A stretch of 64,000 bases of DNA. It comes from UBA12191 sp964422295. Lineage in GTDB: Bacteria > Planctomycetota > UBA8108 > UBA1146. Location: positions 1-64,000 of the forward strand of contig CAYRAM010000015.1 in assembly GCA_964422295.1 (NCBI GenBank), given 5' to 3'. This document shows positions 51,093 through 60,261 of the stretch, piece by piece (position 1 is the stretch's first letter; each line of letters starts with the position of its first letter). The translations under genes and the position numbers were made by a program. The notes beneath the pieces are model-generated. The model ran no database searches. It saw only the letters and a program-made list of their open reading frames with translations, and had not been told where the DNA came from.

Positions 51093-53731
51093 TCTGCCCC
51101 CTTATTCAACGATTCGTCGGTCCAGGGCAATCTCCGATCGGCGGTCATCTGACGGATCTTTGTTACCAATTCCGGTGACACCGGATTCCCGGTATGTCCC
51201 CACTGCCTGCGCAGCCATGTCAGCAGACCAGCGATGTCATCGTCCTTCAGTTTGGGGTTTTCCCGATGGCCGGGCATCGTCAGATCCCAGTGTTCACCCG
51301 ACACCGTGATGGGACCGGTCAAACCATCGAGGATGATCTTGATGGGGATGGGGTCTGCGCCCAAAAGCCAGGGGCTATCGAGCAGGGTTGGTCCCAATCC
51401 CGGCAATCCTTGGCCTCCCGCGCCGTGACAGGCTGAGCAGGAAGAAGCAAAGGCCCGGGCCCCGGCTTTTGCCCACCGACGCTCCTCTTCACTCCATGGT
51501 TTCAGGTCCGGAGGAGGAGAATCGGATTTCTTGAGGTGGGTGATGATCGTTTCGGCAGGGGCTTTGAGATCCCTTGGCAAATCTGCCCTCTGCAGCACTT
51601 CAGGCAGAGTCGAAATCGGTGGTGGTGCCCAACGTTTTTGAGTCATTACAAAATGAAGCCCTGAGATCACCGCAGCAAATCGTGGGTCGTCGGAAGCCAA
51701 CTCTTCGAGCATGGCGAGGATGAGCGGCAAGGAGTGAGGGTCTTTGAGCAGGGCAGATCGAGTCAACTCATTTACCAGCGGGACGAAGGCGGAAGTGCCA
51801 TCGACAGGAAATTCGGCGGCAAGAAATCGTGACAGTCTTTCCACTTGATAGTCGTCCCATTGGCTGAGAACCGCCATGCGGATCTCCGCAGCGTGACCAT
51901 TCCTTTTCAACAGGGCGATGACCGAATTCAGAGCTTCCTCATTTTCCTTCAGAGAAGCGAGAGCCAGCGCTCTGTGCAGAATCTCCAAGGGTGTCAAAGA
52001 TCCACTCGGTTCCATTGGTTTGAGGAGCAGAGGTAGGCAGACCTCCCATTCGGGGTGGCTCTGTGGATTCTCTGCGAATACCTGACATGCGCTGCGTCTG
52101 AGCAGTGGATCGTCAGAGCCAAGGGCGTTAGCCAAGTCTCCGGGAAGCAATGCACCGAGACCATCGAGGATTCTGAGGGCATGGATGCGGGCCGTGACCG
52201 GCGCGGAATCCTGGGCGAGCAGTTGCTGCAATTCACCGACTTCCGCGGATGACCCCGCTTCGACAAGCAATCTTTGTGCAGTATCACGAATCCAGCCGAC
52301 AGGATGGCTGAGTGCTTTGATTTGGCCGCCCGGTTCTGAAAGCAGTGGCAGGCCTTCCGGTGCCGGAGTGGCATCGAAATCATCCGGGTTGCGAACAATT
52401 CGCCAGATTCTCCCAAGGCCCACAGGTTCGGCGAGTCCTCTCTCCTCGATCTGTTTGCGCAGATAGGTGGTCACAAATTGGCGGTGTTGGATGATCCCTC
52501 GATACATGTCTATGACGTAGAGGTTTCCATCCGGACCCAACTTGGCATCGACGGGTCGAAATCTTTCATCCGTCGAGGCGAGGAAAGCCTGTTTCCCATA
52601 CACAGTGTGGGGCCAGACCAATTGTTGACCTCTCATCCTGAAGTCGATCTCTTCCATCAAGAATGCAGCGACAAGATTGCCCGCGGCTTCCGGAACGAAG
52701 GTGATGCCGTTCCATTCGGGACCCCAGCGATCGCTGCGCAAAATGGCGATCCCCGAGGCGGCCGTGTTTCTGCGCAAGCGACCATCCGGGCGCAGCATCG
52801 GTGGCTGATAACCCCGATTGATTCCGGGGTTTACACGCACGGGGAAGGTCGATGGATCAGGGACGACGGTGTGTCCCGATCGGGCAGGTTGTCCGATGAT
52901 CCGTCCACACCAAGGATTGGCGAGGAGGAGATCGGTGGGGAGAGAGTCCGCCAGAATCCAGGTCGAGTTGTGATTGAAATAGAGTCTCCCATAGTCGTCT
53001 TGGGCAAGGCCCCATTGCCCCCTGAAAGCCGTGGAAGACTCCTTCAGCTGTGGTTTTTCGCCGACGACGTCAAAGCGAAACTTGCGACTGCTCTTTGAGT
53101 TGTAAATCCAGTTATCGAGGGAGTGGATCAGACCATTGTCCGTATGTTCAACGTGATCGGGATTATCGGTGCCATAGTTCGTGAGTGAAGTGCGACGGTC
53201 ACAACGAAGATCCCCATCAAGATCCTGGCAGTACCAAAGGTGGGGAGGCTCGCCGATGAGAACTCCTCCTTCGACGATGGCGATGGCCCTCGGATTGACC
53301 AATCGGTCGAGGAAGAGGTGACTGGTTTCGTAGTGCCCATCACCGTCTTTGTCTTCGAGGACGACCACCTGTCCCACAGGTTCGGTTTCCCCATCTCCAT
53401 CGACTGTGGGCATGTAGCCGCGCAGTTCCACCACCCACAGCCGACCTCGCTCGTCCCAGGCCATGGCGACCGGATCGACCACTTCAGGTTCGCTGGCAAC
53501 CAGCTCTACCGAGAAACCTGGGGCGATTTGAAACGCCTCGATCGCATCCGCTGGAGAAAGGACCGGGGCAGGTGGAACACTCCACTGACGCCAGTTTTCT
53601 TTTTGGATCTCTCCTTGCCGATCTCCATTCTGCGCATGTGCATCAAATGGCATGATCAGCGACACAAAGAGTGCGCCCAGCCACACTCCCCGAAGGGGGG
53701 CGGCACAAGTAACCCGCGGCAATTTGCTCAT
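51089..53731 (-). CDS. PVC-type membrane-bound dehydrogenase with HEAT-like repeats and cytochrome c domain
   Basis: The 880-residue exported protein has a signal peptide (GVWLGALFVSLIMPFDAHA). The N-terminal beta-propeller (about 35-420) shows FQIAPGFSVELVASEPEVVD, MAWDERGRLWVVELRGYM and DGNLYVIDMYRGIIQH, as in the PVC membrane-bound dehydrogenase family. Helical HEAT-like repeats follow (about 440-690). The final part carries one heme-binding CSACH at residues 765-769 and a later Met that could be the axial ligand (LTMPGH). It would act as a periplasmic quinoprotein-like oxidoreductase, with the sugar or alcohol substrate unknown. ATG at 53731 overlaps the DUF962 stop. Confidence 0.85.
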   Translation of the reverse strand: MSKLPRVTCAAPLRGVWLGALFVSLIMPFDAHAQNGDRQGEIQKENWRQWSVPPAPVLSPADAIEAFQIAPGFSVELVASEPEVVDPVAMAWDERGRLWVVELRGYMPTVDGDGETEPVGQVVVLEDKDGDGHYETSHLFLDRLVNPRAIAIVEGGVLIGEPPHLWYCQDLDGDLRCDRRTSLTNYGTDNPDHVEHTDNGLIHSLDNWIYNSKSSRKFRFDVVGEKPQLKESSTAFRGQWGLAQDDYGRLYFNHNSTWILADSLPTDLLLANPWCGRIIGQPARSGHTVVPDPSTFPVRVNPGINRGYQPPMLRPDGRLRRNTAASGIAILRSDRWGPEWNGITFVPEAAGNLVAAFLMEEIDFRMRGQQLVWPHTVYGKQAFLASTDERFRPVDAKLGPDGNLYVIDMYRGIIQHRQFVTTYLRKQIEERGLAEPVGLGRIWRIVRNPDDFDATPAPEGLPLLSEPGGQIKALSHPVGWIRDTAQRLLVEAGSSAEVGELQQLLAQDSAPVTARIHALRILDGLGALLPGDLANALGSDDPLLRRSACQVFAENPQSHPEWEVCLPLLLKPMEPSGSLTPLEILHRALALASLKENEEALNSVIALLKRNGHAAEIRMAVLSQWDDYQVERLSRFLAAEFPVDGTSAFVPLVNELTRSALLKDPHSLPLILAMLEELASDDPRFAAVISGLHFVMTQKRWAPPPISTLPEVLQRADLPRDLKAPAETIITHLKKSDSPPPDLKPWSEEERRWAKAGARAFASSCSACHGAGGQGLPGLGPTLLDSPWLLGADPIPIKIILDGLTGPITVSGEHWDLTMPGHRENPKLKDDDIAGLLTWLRRQWGHTGNPVSPELVTKIRQMTADRRLPWTDESLNKGAD

Positions 53732-54087
53732 TCGCTGGAATCCCGCTCCTTTTTGGAACCGGTGATCTTGCGAAATCCTTGTTGCAGGATGAAGAGGGGG
53801 CCGACGAGGAGGAATCGGGGATCCTTCATGAATGAGGGACGGTTTCCTTCGATGCCGTGCCCGATAAATTGCAGGATCCAGCCACCGACGAAGAGTCCCA
53901 CTCCCCACCGCCAGTCTATAAAGACCACGATCAAGGAGATCACGATGGCGGGGATGCCGATGACATGGGTGGCATGATTCAGCGGGTGTTTGTGATCGGC
54001 GTGATAGCGGTCGATCCAGCGCTGAACCGGGCGAGAGTCAGATTCACTGGCGGGCCGGGAATCGGCATCTTTTGCTTCAGGTTGCAT
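53728..54087 (-). CDS. DUF962/Mpo1-like membrane protein
   Basis: The 119-residue membrane protein matches the DUF962 family, whose yeast member Mpo1 is a 2-hydroxy fatty acid dioxygenase. Conserved features are ADHKHPLNHATHVIGIPAIV, with His residues for iron, then WRWGVGLFVGGWILQFIGHG, and EGNRPSFMKDPRFLLVGPLF. The first 25 residues are Asp/Ser/Glu-rich. ATG at 54087 follows GGAGG at five bases; an in-frame ATG at 54105 lacks one. It overlaps the start of the cytochrome gene, so the two are in one operon, though the functional link is unclear. Confidence 0.83.
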   Translation of the reverse strand: MQPEAKDADSRPASESDSRPVQRWIDRYHADHKHPLNHATHVIGIPAIVISLIVVFIDWRWGVGLFVGGWILQFIGHGIEGNRPSFMKDPRFLLVGPLFILQQGFRKITGSKKERDSSE

Positions 54088-54291
54088 GCATTCCTCCGCT
54101 GTCATTGTCCATCGAATCCACCCTCGGTTCCATCCCCACTTTTTGAAGGAAACCTGTCACCAGCAACAGTTTCGGGGACACTTGCCTCGGCAGCCATCGC
54201 AGTCGATGCTGTTCATTGCTGCAGATCATTACAGACGTGGGTGGTGCAGGGGGAAACGGAAGATCGGTTCGAGACTTCACAGGGAGGCACA

Positions 54292-55242
54292 TTGGTCAGC
54301 GAATTTTTTGCGGGGCTCGATCTGGGGGGGACCGAAATCAAGGTTGGCATCTGCGGGGTGGACGGTGTGGAAGCATGGTCGGACCGATCCCCCAGCAATG
54401 CTGCTTCAGGTCAGAATGCAATTTTGACCGCTCTTGGCGAAGCATCAGAGCGTGCGATCGCAGCAGCGGAAGACCATGGCGGAAAAGTTCTCGCACTCGG
54501 ATTGGGAACCCCCGGTGTGGTTGATCCTGACAGCGGAACCATTCGTTTCCCGGTCGCCAATCTTGGTGGTTGGCATGGGACCGACATCGTGGGCTTCTTT
54601 CGCGACAGATTTCAGATTCCGGCAGTAGTCGAAAATGATGCCAATGCTGCAGCGTGGGGCGAGTATCGTTCGGGAGCGGGAAGAGGTGCGCGCAATCTCC
54701 TAGCAGCAACGGTCGGGACCGGAATCGGTGGCGGTGCGGTGATCGAGGGAGAACTGCTCCAGGGTTCCATCGGTGGTGCGATGGAGTTGGGGCATATCAC
54801 CTATCAACCGGGGGGGCGCCCCTGCAACTGTGGACTGATCGGTTGTGTGGAAGCCTACTCGGGAGGTTGGGGGATGGCCCGCGAATGGGGGCGGCAACTT
54901 GCAGATGGAAGTGAGCCGGGAGTGTCGGATCTTATTCAGGCAGCTTTGGCCGGAGATCCCCTTGCCAATCAGATCCTCGACGAGGGTGCGAAAATTCTGG
55001 GGGAAGGGATGATGAGCGCAGTGCACCTGCTCAATCCCGATGTCATCGTGCTCGGCGGCGGAATCATCGATGCGAGGCCCCGGCACCTCGAATTGATCGA
55101 AGAATCGTTGCGTAAACACTTGTTGCCCAAGGCACTCGCCAGTCTCTCGGTGGAAAAAGCAGCCCAGGGAAACAGAGCGGGTTGGATCGGTGCCGCTTTG
55201 AGGGCGGAGCATCATTTGAACAGTTCAGGAGGAGCAGGATGA
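54292..55242 (+). CDS. ROK family sugar kinase, probable N-acetylglucosamine kinase
   Basis: The 316-residue cytoplasmic kinase has the ATP-binding FFAGLDLGGTEIKVGI at the N-terminus, a GTPGVVDPDSG segment and VVENDANAAAWGEYRSGAGR with the catalytic Asp. The ROK zinc-site sequence CNCGLIGCVEAYSGG and a final VIVLGGGIIDARP are also seen. The adjacent nagA, overlapping by four bases, suggests that it phosphorylates GlcNAc to GlcNAc-6-phosphate; glucose is the alternative substrate. TTG at 54292 with GGGAGG five bases upstream is the best start; the long frame before it lies opposite the DUF962 gene. Confidence 0.85.
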   Translation: MVSEFFAGLDLGGTEIKVGICGVDGVEAWSDRSPSNAASGQNAILTALGEASERAIAAAEDHGGKVLALGLGTPGVVDPDSGTIRFPVANLGGWHGTDIVGFFRDRFQIPAVVENDANAAAWGEYRSGAGRGARNLLAATVGTGIGGGAVIEGELLQGSIGGAMELGHITYQPGGRPCNCGLIGCVEAYSGGWGMAREWGRQLADGSEPGVSDLIQAALAGDPLANQILDEGAKILGEGMMSAVHLLNPDVIVLGGGIIDARPRHLELIEESLRKHLLPKALASLSVEKAAQGNRAGWIGAALRAEHHLNSSGGAG

Positions 55243-56432
55243 GCAATCCTGAAGAATCAGAAACGAGGGTGGTGCTCCGGGATGGGCAGTTGGTACTTCC
55301 CGATCGCATTCTTCAGGGGGATCTCCTCCTCGAAGGAGCGGTGATCCGTGCCTTGGCTCCTGCAGGAACAGCCACCGGAGATGAGGTATGGGACCTGGGA
55401 GGACGTCGGGTTACTCCAGGCATGATCGACCCTCACATCCATGGTGTAGGCGGTGTCGACTTCAATCACGCAGAACCCGAGGCCTTGGCGGAAAGTGTCG
55501 AGGGGTTGGCAAAACTGGGAGTCACCACGGTCTACCCAACCATCGTGCCGGGACCGGAAGAGGAGATGAAGCGTGCCTTGTCGACGGTCGCCAGGGCGGC
55601 AGAGCTCAGCCCATCCATCCTGGGAATCCACCTCGAAGGCCCCTTCGTGTCTCCGAATCGTCGGGGCGCATTGCCTGAAGCGGGAGTCCTGGAGTGGGAC
55701 GACGAGTTGATGAATCGGCTCTTGGAGGCAGCCGCAGGAAAACTGAGAGTGATGACTTTTGCTCCGGAGAGGGTTCCTCTCGCCGCCCAGAAAAAGTTTT
55801 CGATGGTTGGGGTTAATGGATCGATCGGACATACCTGTGCCAATGCCGAACAAACCGCTGCTGCGATCGACGCCGGTGCCCGCCGCTGTACGCATCTGTG
55901 CAATGCCATGCCGCCGATGCACCACCGGGATCCAGGGCCGGTGGGTGTACTGTTGCTCGATGATAGGGTGCGCTGCGAAATGATCCTCGATGGGCATCAT
56001 CTTTCCGATGAGTTGGTTCGCCTCGCTTTACAGATGAAGGGACCCTCCGGCCTGATCGCTGTCAGCGATGCCATGCCGCTTGCCGGAATGGGGGTTGCTT
56101 CAGGAGTCTTTTGCGGCCAGGAGGTTTGTTCCGACGGCCACAGGGCGACCCTTGCCGATGGGACATTGGCTGGTAGCGTCACGCTGTTGCCGGAGGCATT
56201 ATCGAGGACTGGATCAGCCCTGGATCTGGACGATCTATCGCTGCAATCGCTGGGGTCACTGAATGCTGCCGAGGATCTCGGCTTGCCGCGCAGGGGAAGC
56301 TTGCGCAGCGACCATCGTGCAGATCTGGTGATTCACGGTGAGAATGGGATCGATGCGGTTCTGCGCGGAGGTGTCTCTGTGGATGATGCAGAAGGTCCCC
56401 GCTTGCCGGCGATTTTTGAGAGATCTCAATAA
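55239..56432 (+). CDS. nagA: N-acetylglucosamine-6-phosphate deacetylase
   Basis: This enzyme of the amidohydrolase superfamily removes acetate from GlcNAc-6-phosphate to give glucosamine-6-phosphate. It has 397 residues. Signatures seen are DPHIHGVGGVDF at residues 64-75, LGIHLEGPFVSPNRRGAL with a metal-binding Glu, GHTCANAEQTAAAIDAGARR with a His ligand, CTHLCNAMPPMHHRDPG with a His ligand, and AVSDAMPLAGM with the catalytic Asp. ATG at 55239 has AGGAG before it and overlaps the kinase stop (ATGA). Together with the kinase it forms a short GlcNAc salvage route to amino sugars; NagB is not in view. Confidence 0.93.
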   Translation: MSNPEESETRVVLRDGQLVLPDRILQGDLLLEGAVIRALAPAGTATGDEVWDLGGRRVTPGMIDPHIHGVGGVDFNHAEPEALAESVEGLAKLGVTTVYPTIVPGPEEEMKRALSTVARAAELSPSILGIHLEGPFVSPNRRGALPEAGVLEWDDELMNRLLEAAAGKLRVMTFAPERVPLAAQKKFSMVGVNGSIGHTCANAEQTAAAIDAGARRCTHLCNAMPPMHHRDPGPVGVLLLDDRVRCEMILDGHHLSDELVRLALQMKGPSGLIAVSDAMPLAGMGVASGVFCGQEVCSDGHRATLADGTLAGSVTLLPEALSRTGSALDLDDLSLQSLGSLNAAEDLGLPRRGSLRSDHRADLVIHGENGIDAVLRGGVSVDDAEGPRLPAIFERSQ

Positions 56433-56450
56433 CGATGGAGAGGAGGACCG

Positions 56451-57896
56451 ATGACTCCCCATGAAATCCAGGATCTGTTGGGTCGAATCGCACCAAGGGG
56501 GACATGGTGCTCCCTGAGGTGGGTGGAAAACCGCAGTGAAAACTTCACGGTTCGTGACGATGCGCTGCTGCCACCATCGGCAACAGAGGATTGTGGAGCG
56601 ATGATCACCGTCGTATCCGGGCAAGGGCAGGGAATTGCGGCGACCAGCGATCTCTCAATCGGAGGACTCTATCAAGCCGCTCGGGTCGCATTGGACTGGG
56701 CCCAATCGGTCAACGATCGTGGAGTGGTCGACTTTTCAAAGGCTCCCCGGCCGCTGAAATCAGGGACATGGAGTCATCCCATTGAAAAGCCTTGGGAGCA
56801 GATTTCCCATAGCGATTTGATCGATCGCATGAGATCTGAATGCTTACAGATGGCAGGGGATGAGCGCATCGTTCAACGGGTCGTCAGTGTGTCCCGTTCG
56901 CGAACCGATTCCACCCTCGTAACCACCGATGGGGTGACGATTCAACAAACCCATGATCGTTTGATCCCATGGCTTCAAGTCCTGGCTTCCGATGGGTCCG
57001 ATGTGCAATCGAAAAGCAATGGTGGGCGGAGTGACGCCCAATTGGGAGGCCTCGAGATTCTCGATCGCACGGGGTTTGATGGACTCGGCAGAGCGATCAG
57101 CGAAGACGCCATTGAAACCCTGCTCTCCCCGGTTTGCCCCAGTGGTGTAATGGATGCGGTCATCGGCCCGGCACAAATGGTTCTCCAGGTTCATGAATCG
57201 ATCGGACACGCCCTGGAGTTGGACCGAATCCTGGGTGACGAACGAAACTATGCGGGGACCAGTTTCGTGCAAAGTTCAGACCTGGGATCCCTTCGCTGGG
57301 GGCCTGAAATTCTCGATGTGGTCATCGATCCGGGAGTCGCCGGGGAAGTCTGCAGTACCGGCTTCGACGATGAAGGTCTTGAGGCAGAAAAAACCAACCT
57401 CATCGAGAAAGGTCTCCTCGTCAGGGGGATCGGTGGCTCCTTGAGTGCACAAAGGTTGGGAAAGCATGAGGATGCGATCGCGGTAACACGTGCTTGTTCA
57501 TGGAATAGACCACCCATCGATCGAATGGCAAATCTCAACGTCGAACCGGGAGATACACCGCTGGATCAATTGATCGGCGGGGTCGAAAAGGGGATCTGGC
57601 TCGACGTCAATTCATCCTGGTCCATCGATGATCGTCGCTGGAAATTCCAATTTGGTGTCGAGGATGCACGTTTGATCGAGAACGGGGAATTGTCGACCAG
57701 GGTCAAGGATGCCGGCTACCGAAGCACGACGATTCCATTTTGGAATTCCCTCGATGCGGTAGGAGACCGGGATACGTGGCAGGTGAGGGGAACTCCCAAC
57801 TGTGGCAAGGGCGAGCCAAATCAGATGGTCTTCGTTGGCCATGCGATGCCAGCCTGTCGGTTCAGGGGACTCGAAGTCTTCGGAAGGGAGGGGTGA
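56451..57896 (+). CDS. TldD-like metalloprotease subunit
   Basis: The 481-residue protein is the metal-carrying half of a TldD/TldE protease. HESIGH at residues 248-253 is the zinc motif (HExxxH), and NCGKGEPNQ near the end is the typical C-terminal motif. GISWGL-like strands are absent but STGFDDEGLEAEKTNLIEKG is diagnostic. TldD/E degrade unfolded peptides and mature some peptide natural products; no such precursor is obvious nearby. ATG at 56451 follows GGAGG-like sequence. It overlaps the TldE-like gene by one base. Confidence 0.9.
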   Translation: MTPHEIQDLLGRIAPRGTWCSLRWVENRSENFTVRDDALLPPSATEDCGAMITVVSGQGQGIAATSDLSIGGLYQAARVALDWAQSVNDRGVVDFSKAPRPLKSGTWSHPIEKPWEQISHSDLIDRMRSECLQMAGDERIVQRVVSVSRSRTDSTLVTTDGVTIQQTHDRLIPWLQVLASDGSDVQSKSNGGRSDAQLGGLEILDRTGFDGLGRAISEDAIETLLSPVCPSGVMDAVIGPAQMVLQVHESIGHALELDRILGDERNYAGTSFVQSSDLGSLRWGPEILDVVIDPGVAGEVCSTGFDDEGLEAEKTNLIEKGLLVRGIGGSLSAQRLGKHEDAIAVTRACSWNRPPIDRMANLNVEPGDTPLDQLIGGVEKGIWLDVNSSWSIDDRRWKFQFGVEDARLIENGELSTRVKDAGYRSTTIPFWNSLDAVGDRDTWQVRGTPNCGKGEPNQMVFVGHAMPACRFRGLEVFGREG

Positions 57897-59221
57897 TGCA
57901 GTCCTGGTTTTTTGATTTGGCAGATTATTCGGAAACATTGCTCACCGATGGTGAAGAAATCACGATGGGACTCGCCGGAGAGAAAACCGGGTTCACGCGG
58001 ATTTCATCGGGCAAAGTCAGGCAAGCGGGATCGATTGAGCAACGTGAGGTGGAGCTTGCCCTGAGATCGTCTGGACGCGAAGCGCGCATGAATTTGATGC
58101 TGTCAGGAACGATGGAAAGTGATCGATCACCGGTCCGAAGTGCCATCGATCGACTCTCCAATCTTTTGAAAACGATTCCGGAAGATCCCCATTTGCCGCC
58201 ACTTGCTGATGCGGGCAGCGAGGAGAGTCGATCTGAGGGTCGATTGCCTCACAAGTCGGAGTTGATCCAATCTCTCGCAGGTGAAATTCCGGGTGCAGAG
58301 TCCTGCGGCATCGCTCTCACGGGGATGATGTATCGGGGAGTAGCCACATCCAATGCGGTGAGAAGGTGGTATGAATCGCCGCTGACAGTGATCGATGGAT
58401 CGATGCATTTGACGGAGGCCCCAGGTGCTTCCAAGTGGGGCTGGGCCGGTCGTGATTGGCAGGAGGATGAAGTTCATTCTCGCCGTGAACGTGCTCAGCA
58501 AACGCTCGATATACTCTCCCGCCCTGTGGATACTCCCGCAGCCGGTGAGTACCGCACTTGGCTGGAGCCGGAGGCGATTCGAGATTTGTTGGGTCCATTG
58601 TTGTGGAATGGCGCATTCTCGGCGCGGGCCATCGAGAAAGGATCCAGCCCCTTCGCCTCTCTTTACTCAGGGGAGACTCTTGATCCCAGGGTTTATTTCT
58701 CGGAAAGACCCGCGGCGGTGGGGGCCCCGGGCTTTGGAAATCTCGGTTACGAATTGCCGGAGAGGATCTCTCTGATCGAGGGAGGCATCGGTGTCGATCG
58801 TCTCATCAGCCCACGTACCGCAAGGGAATTCAATTGGGAGACGAATGGGGTCAATGGTCCGGAGTCTCCGTCCTCATTGGAAATGAAACCCGGATCGCTG
58901 GATCCCCAAACCGCCTGTGAGGCGATCGGTGATGGCCTTTGGCTCTCCCATGTTCACTATTGCAATATGGCGGCCAGGGAAGGAGCCAGGGTGACAGGGG
59001 TGACTCGCTGGGTCGCTCTCAGGGTGAGGGATGGCAAGGCCGTTGCTCCCGTGGGAACGGTGCGAATTGACGATTCGGTGATCCGACTGCTGGGAGAGGG
59101 CCTTCTTGAAGTGGGGAACGAGGTCGAGATCCTTCCCGGCAATCACACATACGGTTGCAGGCATCCGCGGGGGTCCGCAATGCCGGGGATCCTCGTCGAA
59201 GGATTTCGCGTCGTTGCCTGA
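57896..59221 (+). CDS. TldE/PmbA-like protease subunit
   Basis: This 441-residue partner of the preceding TldD lacks the HExxxH motif, as expected for TldE. The N-terminal half shows REVELALRSSGREARMNLML and a central GIALTGMMYRGVATSN. The C-terminal region has the typical sequence LSHVHYCNMAAREGARVTGV and ends GILVEGFRVVA. The two subunits form a heterodimer with a central chamber in known members. ATG at 57896 shares one base with the TldD stop (TGATG); GTG at 57893 is the other option. Confidence 0.87.
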   Translation: MQSWFFDLADYSETLLTDGEEITMGLAGEKTGFTRISSGKVRQAGSIEQREVELALRSSGREARMNLMLSGTMESDRSPVRSAIDRLSNLLKTIPEDPHLPPLADAGSEESRSEGRLPHKSELIQSLAGEIPGAESCGIALTGMMYRGVATSNAVRRWYESPLTVIDGSMHLTEAPGASKWGWAGRDWQEDEVHSRRERAQQTLDILSRPVDTPAAGEYRTWLEPEAIRDLLGPLLWNGAFSARAIEKGSSPFASLYSGETLDPRVYFSERPAAVGAPGFGNLGYELPERISLIEGGIGVDRLISPRTAREFNWETNGVNGPESPSSLEMKPGSLDPQTACEAIGDGLWLSHVHYCNMAAREGARVTGVTRWVALRVRDGKAVAPVGTVRIDDSVIRLLGEGLLEVGNEVEILPGNHTYGCRHPRGSAMPGILVEGFRVVA

Positions 59222-59223
59222 AC

Positions 59224-60261
59224 TCAGATCCGGAATGAATCGTTGAGACGATCGAGGACGCCCGTTGCGGGACGCAGGTCTCCCTGTTCCTGTTGCACCA
59301 GAGTCTCCTTGGTCAATTTCGTTGCTGCTGTCAGTGAGGGCTGATTCGTATCGACGTGAATCAATCCGGTGAGAATCTCTCCACGATCACGGGTTTCTTG
59401 CAAAACACTTCGGGCAGAATTGATCTCCGCAGGATTGTGGTCCGATTCGAGTTTACGGAGAACCAGTTTTGAACCGTCGTGCAGTGTGACCTCCTGCAAT
59501 TCCCCTTCTTCGTAATCGATGTCGATCTGTTCCTTGGGGGCGACGAAGTAGGGGTCATGATAGGTGACGCCGTGCTCCTTTTGGTGGGTGTATGACTTCG
59601 TCGATCCTTCGTGATTGTTGAAGGTCACACATGGCGAGATCACATCGATAAAAGCGAGCCCGTCGAACGAGAAGGCTGCTTTCAATATCGGCACCAATTG
59701 CTTCTTGTCGCCACTGAATGAACGAGCGACGAAGGAGGCACCCAATTCCAGGGCGAGACCACAAAGGTCAATGGAATCTTCGCGGGGATATTTCCCCCTC
59801 TTGGATGGGCTCAATCGATCCGCGGTGGCTGAGAATTGCCCTTTTGTCAGACCGTAGACACCGTTGTTTTCGATGATGTAAATCAGCTTGGGATTTCTGC
59901 GAATCATGTGAACAAATTGACCCATGCCGATGCTGGCCGAGTCGCCATCTCCACTGACTCCGATGGGGCTCATTTCCGAATTGGCGACGTGTGCTCCGGT
60001 GGCGAAACTGGGCATTCTTCCGTGTGTGGAATTCAAACCCAATGATTGCCCGAGGAAGTAAGCGGGAGTTTTTGAACTGCAACCGATACCACTCATCTTG
60101 ACCACGTTGCGACCATCGACACCGAGATCGTAACACGCCTGAATGATGGCTTCCGAGATGCGATCATGGCCGCATCCTTTGCACATCGTCGACGCGACAC
60201 CTTTGTAATCCCCTTTGGCAAGACCCAGGTTATTGACGGCAGGGGCTTTTTCCTCGCTCAT
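59224..60261 (-). CDS. korB: 2-oxoacid (2-oxoglutarate-type):ferredoxin oxidoreductase beta subunit
   Basis: The 345-residue cytoplasmic subunit binds thiamine pyrophosphate and an Fe-S cluster. STMCKGCGHDRISEAII holds the first Cys pair, KMSGIGCSSKTPAYF the next Cys, and GVSGDGDSASIGMGQFVH with IIENNGVYGLTKGQFSAT the TPP/Mg motif (GDG...NN). SPCVTFNNHEGSTK is typical of Kor/For beta subunits. It pairs with the alpha subunit to oxidise 2-oxoglutarate to succinyl-CoA or run the reverse reaction with reduced ferredoxin. ATG at 60261 follows GGAGG and overlaps the korA stop. Confidence 0.92.
   Translation of the reverse strand: MSEEKAPAVNNLGLAKGDYKGVASTMCKGCGHDRISEAIIQACYDLGVDGRNVVKMSGIGCSSKTPAYFLGQSLGLNSTHGRMPSFATGAHVANSEMSPIGVSGDGDSASIGMGQFVHMIRRNPKLIYIIENNGVYGLTKGQFSATADRLSPSKRGKYPREDSIDLCGLALELGASFVARSFSGDKKQLVPILKAAFSFDGLAFIDVISPCVTFNNHEGSTKSYTHQKEHGVTYHDPYFVAPKEQIDIDYEEGELQEVTLHDGSKLVLRKLESDHNPAEINSARSVLQETRDRGEILTGLIHVDTNQPSLTAATKLTKETLVQQEQGDLRPATGVLDRLNDSFRI

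Noticed and set aside
56451..59221. Peptide natural product cluster around TldD/TldE
   Set aside because: No small precursor peptide or modifying enzyme is seen nearby. The pair is more likely a housekeeping protease.
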